Origin: Bacilli bacterium
GTDB taxonomy: Bacteria; Bacillota_I; Bacilli_A; RF39; UBA660
Length of the DNA: 64,000 nt
Direction: 5' to 3'
Assembly (NCBI GenBank): GCA_017436345.1
Contig: JAFSDH010000005.1
Location: 1 to 64,000 of the forward strand
Numbering within the stretch: the first letter of the stretch is position 1; every line of letters begins with the position of its first letter. Shown here one piece after another: positions 7,477 to 16,260 of this stretch. The notes beneath the pieces were generated by a model that was not told where the DNA came from, made no database searches, and was given only the letters and a program-made list of their open reading frames with translations. Both the position numbers and the translations under genes were made by a program.

Positions 7477-9051
7477 TTAAATCATGAATCTATAGAAAAT
7501 CTCAATATTCTTATCTTTATCAATTTCAATTTTATCAATTAATGTTTGTAAAAGTTCTCTAGTAGGTTTCTTTATATCAATTAATTCTCTTATTCGTTTT
7601 TCATATTCTTCTAATTCATTTGTTTTGATACTTTCTTTTTTAGTATTTTTATATTTTTCTAAATCAAATTGAGCTTTATTTAAAAGTCTTTCTGTTTCCT
7701 GTGATAATCTTTTATAAGTAACATCTGAAATATTACCTCTAAATTTATCTTCATATAACATATCAATTTTTGAGATATATTCTTTTATCTTATTTTCTAA
7801 ATATCTTATTTTTTCTTTATTATCTTCCTTCTTACTATTTTTATCTGCTATTTCCTTTGATAATAACTTAGAATCAATTTGCTTAATATAATTTTTACAA
7901 GTTGTTCTAACTACTTCAAGTAAAGCTTCTTCTAATTTATCATAAGGCATAAAATGTGGTTCACACAATCTTCTTCTTGGATCTCTTGCATATTTATTAC
8001 AATTAATAGTCCAATAATTATGATTCTTTCGGTAAGTAATAGTTAATGCATTACCACATTCTTTACAAAATAGTAAATTTTCAAATAATCTTTTTTCTCT
8101 ATTACTAACACTTACATTAGTTCTTTTGACATTACCTTGTATTCTTTCAAAAGTTAATTTATCAACTAATGGTTCGTGTGTTCCAGGAACTATGTCCCAA
8201 TTGCTTTTTGGAAGAGCTTTTTTCTTTTTAGATTTATAATTTACTTTAGTCTGTGTACTTTGAACCATATCACCTGTATACATTATATTTTTTAATATCT
8301 TCTTAACTGATGATATAGTCCATTGTTCATTATATCTCATTTTAGAATTAGGATTTTTTCGTTTTAAACTACTAGGTGTTTTAATTTTATTATCATTTAA
8401 ATATGAAGTTATATCAGATAATCCTACACCATTAGCAGCCATTTCAAATATTTTTTTAACTACTGGCGCATATTCTGGATCAGGTATTAAATGTCCTTTT
8501 TCTTCTGGGTCTTTCATATATCCATAACTTGGATTACTTCCAATAAACTTTCCTTTCTTTCTTTTATCATTTAAAACACTTCTAATTTTAATAGAGTTTT
8601 GTCTACTATAATAATCATTACAAGCAATTATAAATGTTGATGAATCATTACTTGCTTGATTAATTGCACTATCATAGTTTTCTTGTAATGATATAAATCT
8701 TATATTATTTTCTGGAAAAAAGTTTTCAATATAATATCCTGTCATAACATGATCTCTACCTAATCTTGATAAATCTTTTACTATAACTAAATTTACCATT
8801 TTATTTTTAATATCTTCAATCATTTTTGTAAATCCAGGTCTTTCAAAATTAGTACCAGAATATCCATCATCAACATATTCTCCAACAAATATAAATCCTT
8901 TTTCTTTTACAAAGTTCATTAATAGATTTCTTTGATTAGTAATACTTTCACTTTCTGATTCATAAGATTTTCCTTCATCTGCTTCAGATAATCTTATATA
9001 TATGACCGCTCTATAAATATTATTTGGCATTTGTATTAATCCGTTATACAT
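7477..9051 (-). CDS. large serine recombinase (TnpX/integrase type)
   Basis: 524-aa site-specific recombinase. Resolvase-type catalytic domain at residues ~12-160 with the nucleophile Ser22 in YIRLSEAD and the conserved arginines in DLSRLGRDH. Then the recombinase domain (~200-300, GYMKDPEEKG..., NEQWTISSVKKILKN), a zinc ribbon (CKECGN ... NCNKYARD ... LCEPHF) and a coiled coil (~400-490). Strong RBS AAAGGAG ahead of the ATG at 9051. Family knowledge: these enzymes cut at a central dinucleotide and join attP to attB, and excise with a directionality factor. It is the obvious driver of the 3780-16255 insertion. Confidence 0.95.
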   Translation of the reverse strand: MYNGLIQMPNNIYRAVIYIRLSEADEGKSYESESESITNQRNLLMNFVKEKGFIFVGEYVDDGYSGTNFERPGFTKMIEDIKNKMVNLVIVKDLSRLGRDHVMTGYYIENFFPENNIRFISLQENYDSAINQASNDSSTFIIACNDYYSRQNSIKIRSVLNDKRKKGKFIGSNPSYGYMKDPEEKGHLIPDPEYAPVVKKIFEMAANGVGLSDITSYLNDNKIKTPSSLKRKNPNSKMRYNEQWTISSVKKILKNIMYTGDMVQSTQTKVNYKSKKKKALPKSNWDIVPGTHEPLVDKLTFERIQGNVKRTNVSVSNREKRLFENLLFCKECGNALTITYRKNHNYWTINCNKYARDPRRRLCEPHFMPYDKLEEALLEVVRTTCKNYIKQIDSKLLSKEIADKNSKKEDNKEKIRYLENKIKEYISKIDMLYEDKFRGNISDVTYKRLSQETERLLNKAQFDLEKYKNTKKESIKTNELEEYEKRIRELIDIKKPTRELLQTLIDKIEIDKDKNIEIFYRFMI

Positions 9052-9128
9052 TTACTACTCCTTTCTTTTTTGTATAACAATCAAAGCCATTTAAAGTATA
9101 ATACTTTATTTTCATAAGTACCAATGTG

Positions 9129-9227
9129 CTAATTTTTAATTAGTACACTTTTTATATATTTATTTAACAAATCCACCAAATTAAGAGCATTATCATCTTT
9201 TCTAAAAGTTTCCGTAATTTTAAACAT
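9129..9227 (-). CDS. small ORF upstream of recombinase (32 aa)
   Basis: ORF MFKITETFRKDDNALNLVDL... to LIKN, ATG at 9227 preceded by GAGGTGG. It sits between the HTH protein and the recombinase. The size, RBS and position just ahead of an integrase suggest a small element protein, but I recognise no family. Its RBS lies at the edge of the palindrome at 9236-9253. Confidence 0.4.
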   Translation of the reverse strand: MFKITETFRKDDNALNLVDLLNKYIKSVLIKN

Positions 9228-9235
9228 AAGCCACC

Positions 9236-9253
9236 TCATAAAATTTTATGAGT
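9236..9253. promoter_or_regulatory. perfect 18-bp palindrome
   Basis: CTCATAAAATTTTATGAG, overlapping the Shine-Dalgarno of the small ORF at 9129-9227. It has no U-tail, so an operator or an RBS-masking hairpin is more likely than a terminator. Confidence 0.5.
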
Positions 9254-9272
9254 GTCTTTTTCATTTTATTTC

Positions 9273-9854
9273 TTATTCCTCCTCGTATATATCACTTAAT
9301 AATTTTTTTAATTCTTCTTGTTCTTCTAGAGTTGCTTCATTTTTAGGTATTAACTTACCATGCCAGTATTCATTACCATCTTCATCTTTATAATAAATAC
9401 TATCTTCTTTTTTATTTAATTTATTATTATATTGTTTAAAGTTTTGTTTATAGCCTGTATTAAAATTATCTTTAATACTTTTTAATTTTAAATTTAAGAC
9501 CTCCGATAATTTAATTATACGCTTAGAATTATTTGTACTCTTATTATCATATTCAGTCTTAATATAACCAAAGGTGGCTAAATTACTTATACTTTTTGAT
9601 ATAGTTACCTGTGTTACATCATAAATATCACAAAAATATCTATTAGTAGCCCAACAATAACCATTTTTCTTACAAAGACTTATTATATGAGTTAATAATA
9701 ATCTTTCTAAAAAAGTTAATCTATTATCTCTTAATACGGATTTTAAAATAAATATATTTATGAATTCTTCTTTATCCATAATAATAAATATATAAGATAT
9801 ATCTTGAGATAATAAAAGTGCACTTTTAAACTTATTTTCCCTAGGTGTTTTCAT
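9273..9854 (-). CDS. replication-initiator-like winged-helix protein
   Basis: Up to 193 aa. The central part (FINIFILKSVLRDNRLTFLE ... LCKKNGYCWATNRYFCDIYDVTQVTISKSISNLATFGYIK) matches the helix-turn-helix (HTH_36-like) domain of plasmid and phage replication-initiator proteins of Bacillota. The rest is a charged tail ending KLLSDIYEEE. The family-like part begins at the ATG at 9779 (MDKEEF); the longer start at 9854 has no RBS and lies a few bases after a TATAAG, so the shorter form is more likely. Likely acts in element replication or control. Confidence 0.6.
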   Translation of the reverse strand: MKTPRENKFKSALLLSQDISYIFIIMDKEEFINIFILKSVLRDNRLTFLERLLLTHIISLCKKNGYCWATNRYFCDIYDVTQVTISKSISNLATFGYIKTEYDNKSTNNSKRIIKLSEVLNLKLKSIKDNFNTGYKQNFKQYNNKLNKKEDSIYYKDEDGNEYWHGKLIPKNEATLEEQEELKKLLSDIYEEE

Positions 9855-9895
9855 CTTATAACAAATTAAAATAAAAAGAAATTGTACAAAACATA

Positions 9896-9926
9896 CAAAA
9901 GGAGTACATTTCTGTACTCCCGTTTT
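9896..9926. terminator. terminator after the restriction-like operon
   Basis: GGAGTACA-TTTC-TGTACTCC (9901-9920) with A-run on the left, giving a U-tail on the minus strand, and TTTT on the right. It closes the operon that starts near 15302. Confidence 0.8.
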
Positions 9927-9933
9927 ATATCAA

Positions 9934-10218
9934 TCATTCGTATTTAATTTTATTAATTTCTTCATTAATTATTTTTATATATTCTGTAAACACATCTTTA
10001 AAAAGCTCTTTAGTATAATCTTGTGCTACTTCCAATTTGAAAGTCTTTTTATTTCCCTCAACAATTAACTTCAAAACTTCACAAAATACTTTTTTTAAGT
10101 CATCATTAGAGCACGTGTTTAAATTTAATTTTATAGGATTATCAAAATTAAATATCAAAAAATCATTTTCTTCTTCTATTTTTAAATCAACTACTATTTT
10201 ATCTGTTTCCTGCATCAT
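9934..10218 (-). CDS. small acidic protein coupled to the TrlF-like gene
   Basis: 94-aa soluble protein beginning MMQETDKIVVDLKIEEEND, with no recognised family. Its start at 10218 (after GAAAGGAG) lies inside the end of the PHP-AAA gene, overlapping by 20 bp, so it is translationally coupled and very likely part of the same system. A terminator follows. It may be an accessory or immunity subunit; nothing in the sequence decides this. Confidence 0.65.
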   Translation of the reverse strand: MMQETDKIVVDLKIEEENDFLIFNFDNPIKLNLNTCSNDDLKKVFCEVLKLIVEGNKKTFKLEVAQDYTKELFKDVFTEYIKIINEEINKIKYE

Positions 10219-12322
10219 ATATATAACTCCTTTCACCAAATGCTTCTTCTCCACCTTCTAATATATTTAAGCTTTCCTCTTTCCAATCCAATTCTGATTT
10301 ATCAATATTTTCAATTAGTTTATTTGTAAACGGATTACCTAAATAAGTATTATAAATACCATTATTGTGTTTTCTAAAAATTGATAAATATGGCAATGTT
10401 CTAACTGCTATATTTGCATTATGAGTTGCTATAATAATTCTTTTATTAGCGTTTGCTATGTTAATTAAATGTGGAACTATTACATCGCTTATATATTGAT
10501 TTCCTAAACTTAATTCCGGTTCATCTAGTATATAATTATCTGAATCTGAATTAAGTCTCATATTTAACAATAACATTGATTTTTCTCCCTGTGATGGCTT
10601 ATAAACATTACCATTTTCGTCACCAACAAATTTTGAGATACCAATAAATTCTTTACCATCAATCACCTTAAAATCAAATTCTTGAATCTCCTTTATACAT
10701 TCAATTAATTTATCAGTATAAATATTATCCAATGCATTAGTTAATAAATTCTTATAAGTTCTCAAATTTTGTATAGTTCCAGTTTTGTATTCTTCTGCTT
10801 TTGACTTTTCTCCATTGGAATCTAAATATTTAAATCTCGTATACTTATATATATTTCCCTTTTCAGCCAAATTACCAAGATAATCTTTCTTTATAACATC
10901 ATTATTATTTAATACCTTAATAATTTTTTCTAATGATTTCTTTAATTCCATGCGATTGTTAATAAATTTAAATATTCCAGCTTCACTTGGCACTGATTTG
11001 GATTGGGCATATTGCGTGGATATTTTTTTTACTTCATCTATTGTTTTATTTGATAAAATTTTAGATTCTTGTTCTACCCATTCGTTTTCCTTATTTTTCT
11101 TTTCAAACAATTCCATACTAACAATTATTTTTTTAAATTTATCAAATTCTTCTGAGCCTACCAAATCACTATAATCATATAAATCAAAAAATTTGACCAT
11201 TTCTGAAATTTTACTATATCTAAGAGCATATTCCTTATATTTTTTATCTGAATAGGTTTGATCTCCAAATAATTTGCAAATATTAAGAGACTGCTTATTT
11301 TTATTATTATCTTTTGTTTGATACCATTCTATATAATCTTCCAAATTTGTAGGATTAATATCCTTCCAATCACTTATAAAAGTGAAATAAGGTTTTAAAT
11401 TTTCCACATAAATGCCACTATCATCAACACTATAAGTATCTGTTTTTATAATATTATCAAATTCTGAATCCTTTTCGTTTCCGTAATATGTTATAACATT
11501 ATAATTATTGTTTTTCATATATTGCTCTAATGATTTTAACATTTCTGTTTTGCCTGTACCTTTATCTCCAAAAATTACGTTAATATCTTTGTATAATTCT
11601 ATTTCCATAGTAACTGATGAATGAGGTTTTAATGGAAACTTTTCTTTTCCTTTTTTATTCAATATAGTATTAATAATTGTACTTTCTTTTTTCGATAATA
11701 ACAAAAATTGTTCAAAAGAATCAACGGGTAACTTCAATTCAGAAAAATTACACTCTTTGTATTTGTCCCAATCTTGAACATCTGTCCCAATAATTACATT
11801 ATTGCTAAATGTTGCAAATACTCCTAATGTCCTATAATTACTTGGTTCTTTAAAAATTCTATAATCTTCAATTCCACAATTTTTAAAATCTATCAACTCT
11901 TTTTCATTTATTTCTGGTTTCTTTCTATAATAGTGTGCTATATAAATACAATTAATTCCTTTGGTTTTTTCCCATAGTTCTTTTAAAGTAATAGAATAAT
12001 TATCAACATCATCTATTCCTTTGTTAATAATCTCGGCAAATTCTTTATATTGATTAGGATCGCATATAACAATCATATGTCCATTTTTTTCTGGTTGTTG
12101 ATTTATATCTAATTCTATACCCGGCCATACCATTGTGTAATCCTTAACCGATTCTGCAAATTCTTCATATTGTTTTTTATCAAATAAATTATGATTTGTT
12201 ATGGCAACTATTTTAATATCTAAATCTTTCATATATTTTGCAAATGTTGTAACATCAACATTTCTATTTATACCATCCGACTTTTTTGTTTTCTTTGTAT
12301 GACAATGCAAATCTATCTTCAT
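10199..12322 (-). CDS. PHP domain-AAA ATPase fusion (TrlF-like)
   Basis: 707-aa protein. The N-terminal PHP phosphoesterase domain has the metal motifs DLHCH (4-8), TNHN (42-45), PGIELD (67-72) and IAHYY (129-133). An ABC/SMC-like ATPase follows: Walker A GDKGTGKT (252-259), signature SQGEKS, Walker B NYILDEPE (~596-603) and the switch His in IATHNAN. Between them is a long helical insert. This order matches TrlF-type ATPases, a family I associate with nucleic-acid defence. Start at 12322 follows TAGGAGGT. It lies after a DUF262-HNH gene, separated by a hairpin, and overlaps the next small gene. Confidence 0.8.
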   Translation of the reverse strand: MKIDLHCHTKKTKKSDGINRNVDVTTFAKYMKDLDIKIVAITNHNLFDKKQYEEFAESVKDYTMVWPGIELDINQQPEKNGHMIVICDPNQYKEFAEIINKGIDDVDNYSITLKELWEKTKGINCIYIAHYYRKKPEINEKELIDFKNCGIEDYRIFKEPSNYRTLGVFATFSNNVIIGTDVQDWDKYKECNFSELKLPVDSFEQFLLLSKKESTIINTILNKKGKEKFPLKPHSSVTMEIELYKDINVIFGDKGTGKTEMLKSLEQYMKNNNYNVITYYGNEKDSEFDNIIKTDTYSVDDSGIYVENLKPYFTFISDWKDINPTNLEDYIEWYQTKDNNKNKQSLNICKLFGDQTYSDKKYKEYALRYSKISEMVKFFDLYDYSDLVGSEEFDKFKKIIVSMELFEKKNKENEWVEQESKILSNKTIDEVKKISTQYAQSKSVPSEAGIFKFINNRMELKKSLEKIIKVLNNNDVIKKDYLGNLAEKGNIYKYTRFKYLDSNGEKSKAEEYKTGTIQNLRTYKNLLTNALDNIYTDKLIECIKEIQEFDFKVIDGKEFIGISKFVGDENGNVYKPSQGEKSMLLLNMRLNSDSDNYILDEPELSLGNQYISDVIVPHLINIANANKRIIIATHNANIAVRTLPYLSIFRKHNNGIYNTYLGNPFTNKLIENIDKSELDWKEESLNILEGGEEAFGERSYIYDAGNR

Positions 12323-12341
12323 TACAATACCTCCTACTACT

Positions 12342-12395
12342 AAAAAAGCGCAATACAAAACCTAAAAATAATTTAAGCCTGTACTAGCGCCTTTT
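12342..12395 (-). terminator. intra-operon hairpin / leaky terminator
   Basis: Minus-strand stem AAAAGGCGC ... GCGCTTTTTT, lengthened by AGTACA/TGTATT, then a T-run, lying between the DUF262-HNH and TrlF-like genes just before the latter's RBS. It would lower expression of the distal genes relative to the methylase and nuclease. Confidence 0.6.
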
Positions 12396-12396
12396 A

Positions 12397-13560
12397 TTAT
12401 CTGTTTCCTTTTGCTCTATTATGCGTCTGACATAACATTTGACAATTATCTATTTCAGTAGATCCACCTTTACTCCATGCAGTAACATGGTCTGCATCCA
12501 TCTCTTTTAATTCCCATATTCTAACTTTGTTATTATCGTTACCTAATGCACATAATGGGCAATTACTTATTTCTTTTAATTTAGCATCTTGAGTTTGTTT
12601 TTCATAAACTACTCTCTTAGTATTATCATCAAATACTCTAACATTCAATAATTTAGTATTTTGACAACCACCTAATATAAATTCGCATATACCTTTAGTA
12701 TCTTGTACTTGAGGATCTGCATATAATTTACACAAAATTTCTGATACTTTATTAGAATCATACGAATTAGTATGATAAGTTTCATACAATCTTCCCCATT
12801 CAAGACCTCTCATATCTGATTTAACATCTTTAAATACTGAAGATACCCAATCAATTACACTAGTAAAATAACTTTTTAATTCTACAATATTTGTATCAAA
12901 TCTATGTTGACTCATATAACTATCTATATTGGCTTTACTTACCCAATTTAATGCAGTAGCAAGATACTCTTGTCTATTTACATCACCTTTTATATAAGCA
13001 CTCCATTTTTGAATATTGGCATTTTGTGAATTGGAAAATTCTTCACGTGCCTTAGTTACAAAAGGGCCAGAATAAATTGCATTTAATAATTCTTGACTAT
13101 TTAATGGTACACCTACAATATTAATTGTTTTAAACCATTCTTTTATTTCTGATTCTTCTCCCTCACAAATATATATAGTTAATTGAGAATTATATATTTT
13201 ATCTTGTAAATCTTTAGCTAACCCATCAAAATACTGTTCCATACCATTCTTATCTTTTATAGCAAATTTATTAGTAATAAATCTTCCAAAACTTGTTACT
13301 CTTTGTTGGCCATCAAGAATTTCATACTTATCTTCTCCTACTTTAACAAAATATAATAATCCTAATGGATAACCTTTTAATAGAGAATCAATAACTGCAA
13401 CATCTCTTTTTCCATCTGCATATATATAATTTCTTTGGTATTCAGGTTGAATAGTTAATTTACCATTCCATCCAAATAATCCCTTACCTTCATATTCATT
13501 ATATACAAATCCTTCACTTATATCTTTTACAGTTAAGTCAGTTTTAAGAATCGTTCTCAT
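12397..13560 (-). CDS. DUF262 / HNH endonuclease
   Basis: 387-aa protein. The N-terminal DUF262 (ParB/GmrS-like NTPase) domain has [10 protein letters not shown] and DGQQR (83-87), followed by a helical middle. The C-terminal HNH nuclease (~334-387) has [17 protein letters not shown] and [15 protein letters not shown]. Family knowledge: DUF262 with DUF1524/HNH occurs in the GmrSD type IV restriction enzyme, where nucleotide binding controls cutting of modified phage DNA. The ATG at 13560 follows GAGGTGA; a GTG 12 bp upstream is less likely. It overlaps the methylase end by 17 bp, so the two are coupled. Confidence 0.85.
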   Translation of the reverse strand: MRTILKTDLTVKDISEGFVYNEYEGKGLFGWNGKLTIQPEYQRNYIYADGKRDVAVIDSLLKGYPLGLLYFVKVGEDKYEILDGQQRVTSFGRFITNKFAIKDKNGMEQYFDGLAKDLQDKIYNSQLTIYICEGEESEIKEWFKTINIVGVPLNSQELLNAIYSGPFVTKAREEFSNSQNANIQKWSAYIKGDVNRQEYLATALNWVSKANIDSYMSQHRFDTNIVELKSYFTSVIDWVSSVFKDVKSDMRGLEWGRLYETYHTNSYDSNKVSEILCKLYADPQVQDTKGICEFILGGCQNTKLLNVRVFDDNTKRVVYEKQTQDAKLKEISNCPLCALGNDNNKVRIWELKEMDADHVTAWSKGGSTEIDNCQMLCQTHNRAKGNR

Positions 13561-14641
13561 TTTTTCTTTCACCTCTTTTAAATCTAATTAAAATTCTAGC
13601 GTATATTTTTTTACCATCGATATAAGGATATCCAAAATTATATTCAGTCACTTTCGTAGTACACATAATTCCTATAATTTCAAACTGTTCAGGATTAAAT
13701 TTATCTAAGAAAGTAATTGGAACTCCCATTATACCATCATAATCTGAAGGAATAGCATCAGTAAAAGGAATATCTATAGCATCATAATTATCATATTTTT
13801 TATAACCTTTTTCCTTTATATCTTTGTGTTTGCTATATTTCAAATTATCATTCATTGTCATTAACTGTAATGGTTGATGCCTTCTACCATGTTCTAAATT
13901 TGTTAACCACAAACAACTATTAGTAGCAACAATTCTATTTCCTTCTGTATCTATTCTTGCTTCTGTTCCATATAGTTCATAACCTTTAGGAACTATAAAC
14001 CCTGATATCCATCTACCCATTCCATTTCCAAGCCAAACATTATTATTTTTAATATTCAAAAATATTTCTTGATAAGATATACAATTTATATTGCCAATAA
14101 TTAAAAATTGTTTTTGACCCTCTATTAACCAAGAAAAAAATTCTCTAAATAAACTAAATGGAGGATTAGTAATAACAATATCAGCTTCATCTCTCAACTT
14201 TATTACTTCTTCAGATCTGAAATCGCCATCACCATCTAAATATTTCCATTTTAAATCGTTAATATCAATCCTACCAGATTTATTTTCATCTCTATCCAAA
14301 ATAAATATTTTTCCATGTGACTTTGTTTTACTTTTATCAAATTGAGGAGCTTCAGATTCAAACAAAGTTAATTGATAAGGTTCATTTATTTTTTTACTTT
14401 CGTGCGCATAACTCGTACTTATTAGTTTCTTCAATCCAAATCTTTCAAAATTTTGAGCAAAAAATTTTGTAAAGTTAGACCACTCTGGATCATCACAAGG
14501 TAGCAAAATTGTTTTCCCTTTAAAAACATCTGGATTATATTCTAAATATGCATTTACTTCTTTTTGAATATCTGAATACAATGTATAAAATTCATCATTT
14601 TTAGCTTTTTTTGCTTTTGTCAAATCTTCCCTTTTAGGCAT
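13544..14641 (-). CDS. EcoRI-family adenine-specific DNA methyltransferase
   Basis: 365-aa protein of the M.EcoRI (EcoRI_methylase) family: N-terminal [26 protein letters not shown] near the SAM site, and the catalytic motif IV NPPF (159-162) in [16 protein letters not shown]. It transfers a methyl group from SAM to N6 of adenine in a specific DNA sequence. No cognate EcoRI-type nuclease gene is present; instead a GIY-YIG gene lies 4 bp upstream and a DUF262-HNH gene overlaps downstream. It may protect the host from these nucleases or mark DNA for them. The recognised site cannot be told from the sequence. Confidence 0.88.
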   Translation of the reverse strand: MPKREDLTKAKKAKNDEFYTLYSDIQKEVNAYLEYNPDVFKGKTILLPCDDPEWSNFTKFFAQNFERFGLKKLISTSYAHESKKINEPYQLTLFESEAPQFDKSKTKSHGKIFILDRDENKSGRIDINDLKWKYLDGDGDFRSEEVIKLRDEADIVITNPPFSLFREFFSWLIEGQKQFLIIGNINCISYQEIFLNIKNNNVWLGNGMGRWISGFIVPKGYELYGTEARIDTEGNRIVATNSCLWLTNLEHGRRHQPLQLMTMNDNLKYSKHKDIKEKGYKKYDNYDAIDIPFTDAIPSDYDGIMGVPITFLDKFNPEQFEIIGIMCTTKVTEYNFGYPYIDGKKIYARILIRFKRGERKNENDS

Positions 14642-14645
14642 AACA

Positions 14646-15302
14646 TCACTTCCTACTAACTAAAATTTTCTCTAATTTATGTTCTAATTGATATAAAGTA
14701 TTTGAACCTGACAAATCGCCACCTAAATCTTCAAGAGCCGAATATAATATTTGACGTTTAGACGGATTTGAATTATTTGGAACTTCTACATCATTTTCTT
14801 TTTCGTAAATACCTAATGTTCCATCTTCTTTTGTTTTTGAATAATAATCTTTGCCAGTTAAACTAGAATGAAATTGAATATTTTTGAAATGATGTCTATT
14901 TTTAGACAATGATAACGCCTCTTTTTCTTCTTCAATTTCCTCTTTTGTTTCTTTCCATAAATGTAATCGATCACTTGTACCAGTAACTTCTGCCATACTT
15001 TCAAATGCTGAATATATTTCCTCTGGTTTAATATGATAAAATTCTCTTACTCTTATCTTGTCTCCAATTTTTTCTTTACTTCTTAGTTCTGGATTTAAAG
15101 TATCAATAAAGTTGTGCAACTTTTTATCAGTTAGTCTTTCTGTTACATCAAATGTTGCATATATATGAAAAGAAAAAGGTACTGCTTCAGAATTATTTAA
15201 TTGTTTAACTCTTGCCTCAGCATCATCTGCATATCCTATTTTTACATATTCCGGAAAAGACGGATTTGTTAATATATAAATTTCACCACATTTTTGCTTC
15301 AT
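14646..15302 (-). CDS. GIY-YIG (T5orf172-type) nuclease-like protein
   Basis: 218-aa protein. N-terminal T5orf172/GIY-YIG domain: GEIYILTNPSFPEYVKIG, then ARVKQLNNS and conserved charged positions to about residue 90 (VREFYHIKPEEIY). The C-terminal region contains a further block (NIQFHSSLTGKDYYSKTKEDGT), perhaps DNA-binding. First gene of the methylase operon; ATG at 15302 follows AGGAGTGTG. The GIY strand is modified to IYILTN, as usual in this subfamily, so nuclease activity is likely but unproven. Confidence 0.8.
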   Translation of the reverse strand: MKQKCGEIYILTNPSFPEYVKIGYADDAEARVKQLNNSEAVPFSFHIYATFDVTERLTDKKLHNFIDTLNPELRSKEKIGDKIRVREFYHIKPEEIYSAFESMAEVTGTSDRLHLWKETKEEIEEEKEALSLSKNRHHFKNIQFHSSLTGKDYYSKTKEDGTLGIYEKENDVEVPNNSNPSKRQILYSALEDLGGDLSGSNTLYQLEHKLEKILVSRK

Positions 15303-15336
15303 ATTTTCACACTCCTAAAGACATATATACAAATAT

Positions 15337-15345
15337 ATTATACCA
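15337..15345 (-). promoter_or_regulatory. extended -10 of the restriction-like operon
   Basis: TGGTATAAT on the minus strand, 35 bp upstream of the GIY-YIG start. Extended -10 boxes can work without a good -35, and no clear -35 is seen. A TTGTCA lies only 10 bp upstream. Confidence 0.45.
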
Positions 15346-15431
15346 TATAATTTGACAATTTTTGGATTTTGTCACCAAATTACATACCATTTTTTAACTT
15401 TTGCAAATACAACTATTTGAAATTTAGGGTT

Positions 15432-15463
15432 TGGGACATTTCCCACATACGAATTTCGTACGG
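15432..15463. promoter_or_regulatory. paired palindromes upstream of the operon
   Basis: GGGACATTTCCC (15433-15444) followed by TACGAA-T-TTCGTA (15448-15460), flanked by TCCC and GGGA so the second can extend. The dyad with a T centre resembles the hairpin units near 7139-7476. They lie ~100 bp upstream of the extended -10 and could be operators or upstream regulatory hairpins. Confidence 0.4.
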
Positions 15464-15510
15464 GAGTACAAATTCAGTGCTGGCTAGACAATAAATATAC
15501 TCCTACAAAC

Positions 15511-15539
15511 AAAAAACACTACCATTTCTGATAGTGTTA
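15511..15539 (-). terminator. terminator after the TnpV-associated gene
   Basis: Minus strand ACACTATC-AGAAAT-GGTAGTGT followed by TTTTT, immediately after the stop at 15546. Confidence 0.8.
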
Positions 15540-15545
15540 ATTTCT

Positions 15546-15845
15546 TTAATAATATCTTTTTAATCTTAATGGATTACTATTTTTTACTACTAAATTATAT
15601 TTAATTTTTAATATTTCTTTTACCCTAGGTATAAGTTTATTCATATCACAGCTACAATTAAATACATCTATTGCAGAGTTAATATGATTCCTTAAAGGAC
15701 AATCTGATAAACAATGTCTACTATATCCATTTGCTAAATAGAATGCTACTAGTTCTGGAATAACATAATTATTTAAATATTCATTAATATTGTTATAGAA
15801 AGGTAAATATATTTTTTCAAATTCTTTACCAGTTATATCACACAT
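15546..15845 (-). CDS. small cysteine-containing element protein
   Basis: 99-aa protein with cysteines at HCLSDCPLRNH and FNCSCDMNKL, possibly a metal-binding pattern. No family recognised. It overlaps the end of the TnpV-like gene by 8 bp and has a strong RBS (AAAGGAG), so the two are cotranscribed and coupled. Confidence 0.55.
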   Translation of the reverse strand: MCDITGKEFEKIYLPFYNNINEYLNNYVIPELVAFYLANGYSRHCLSDCPLRNHINSAIDVFNCSCDMNKLIPRVKEILKIKYNLVVKNSNPLRLKRYY

Positions 15846-16188
15846 AGATATACTCCTTTAAAATAATTTCTTCTATTCTATTTTTTATATTATTCATTTT
15901 ACCTATCCACAACATTTGATTATTATTTTTTAATTCTTCAGTAATATTTTCTTTTTCAGCCAGTTCTTTAATTAAACTTTGCTCTTTCTCCATAAGAGTA
16001 ATATCAATATCATGTAAATATTCACTCAACTTATCTTTCATAAGTAATTCAATATATACCCCTCTTTTATTCTTCTTTAAATATTCTAGTTTAAGTAATC
16101 CATACTTTCCTATATTAAATCTTTCTTTATCTTCTAATCTTAAATCTGGTAATAAATAATCACCAACTTTTGTGTAACTAATGCTCAT
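15838..16188 (-). CDS. tnpV: TnpV-like transposon protein
   Basis: 116-aa protein matching the TnpV family of Tn4451-type elements: opening MSISYTKVGDYLLPDLRL, then GKYGLLKLEYLKKNKRGVYIELLMKDKLSEYLHDID, and the end ITEELKNNNQMLWIGKMNNIKNRIEEIIL. Exact role in transposition is unknown. The ATG at 16188 follows GAGGA at 5 bp; an ATG 12 bp upstream has a poorer RBS. It lies 50 bp inside the right end of the element, as expected for an end-linked TnpV. Confidence 0.85.
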   Translation of the reverse strand: MSISYTKVGDYLLPDLRLEDKERFNIGKYGLLKLEYLKKNKRGVYIELLMKDKLSEYLHDIDITLMEKEQSLIKELAEKENITEELKNNNQMLWIGKMNNIKNRIEEIILKEYIYV

Positions 16189-16239
16189 AATTTTCCTCAT
16201 TTCTTTCTATTTATTTAGCTTTAATTGTTATACATTTGT

Positions 16240-16260
16240 TACACAATGACTATCGCCACC
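16240..16260. other. attR-type junction of the serine-recombinase element
   Basis: Half-site TACACAATGACTATCG (16240-16255) followed by the shared CCACC (16256-16260), after which the amidase frame resumes. Joining both element ends gives an attP with the two half-sites around the 8-bp spacer CCACCTGC, whose central dinucleotide is CC. Confidence 0.85.

Larger units (their letters stand above)
3780..16255. mobile_element. integrative element with large serine recombinase
   Basis: A ~12.5 kb insertion in the amidase-LysM gene. Support: the two gene halves outside it join in frame; both junctions share CCACC; the ends carry 16-bp inverted half-sites, as expected for the P and P' arms left by a serine integrase; a large serine recombinase (7477-9051) and a TnpV-like gene (15838-16188) lie inside. 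TnpX/TnpV pairing is known from Tn4451-like mobilizable elements. No relaxase, type IV secretion or phage structural genes are visible, so it may need helper functions or be partly decayed. Cargo: HEPN, Fic, a membrane protein and a restriction-like operon. Confidence 0.85.

Noticed and set aside
9236-9253. Terminator after the HTH protein gene
   Set aside because: A perfect palindrome but no U-tail, and it overlaps the next RBS, so an operator or RBS hairpin is preferred.
3780-16255. Prophage
   Set aside because: No capsid, tail, terminase, portal or lysis genes; only a recombinase and defence-like cargo.
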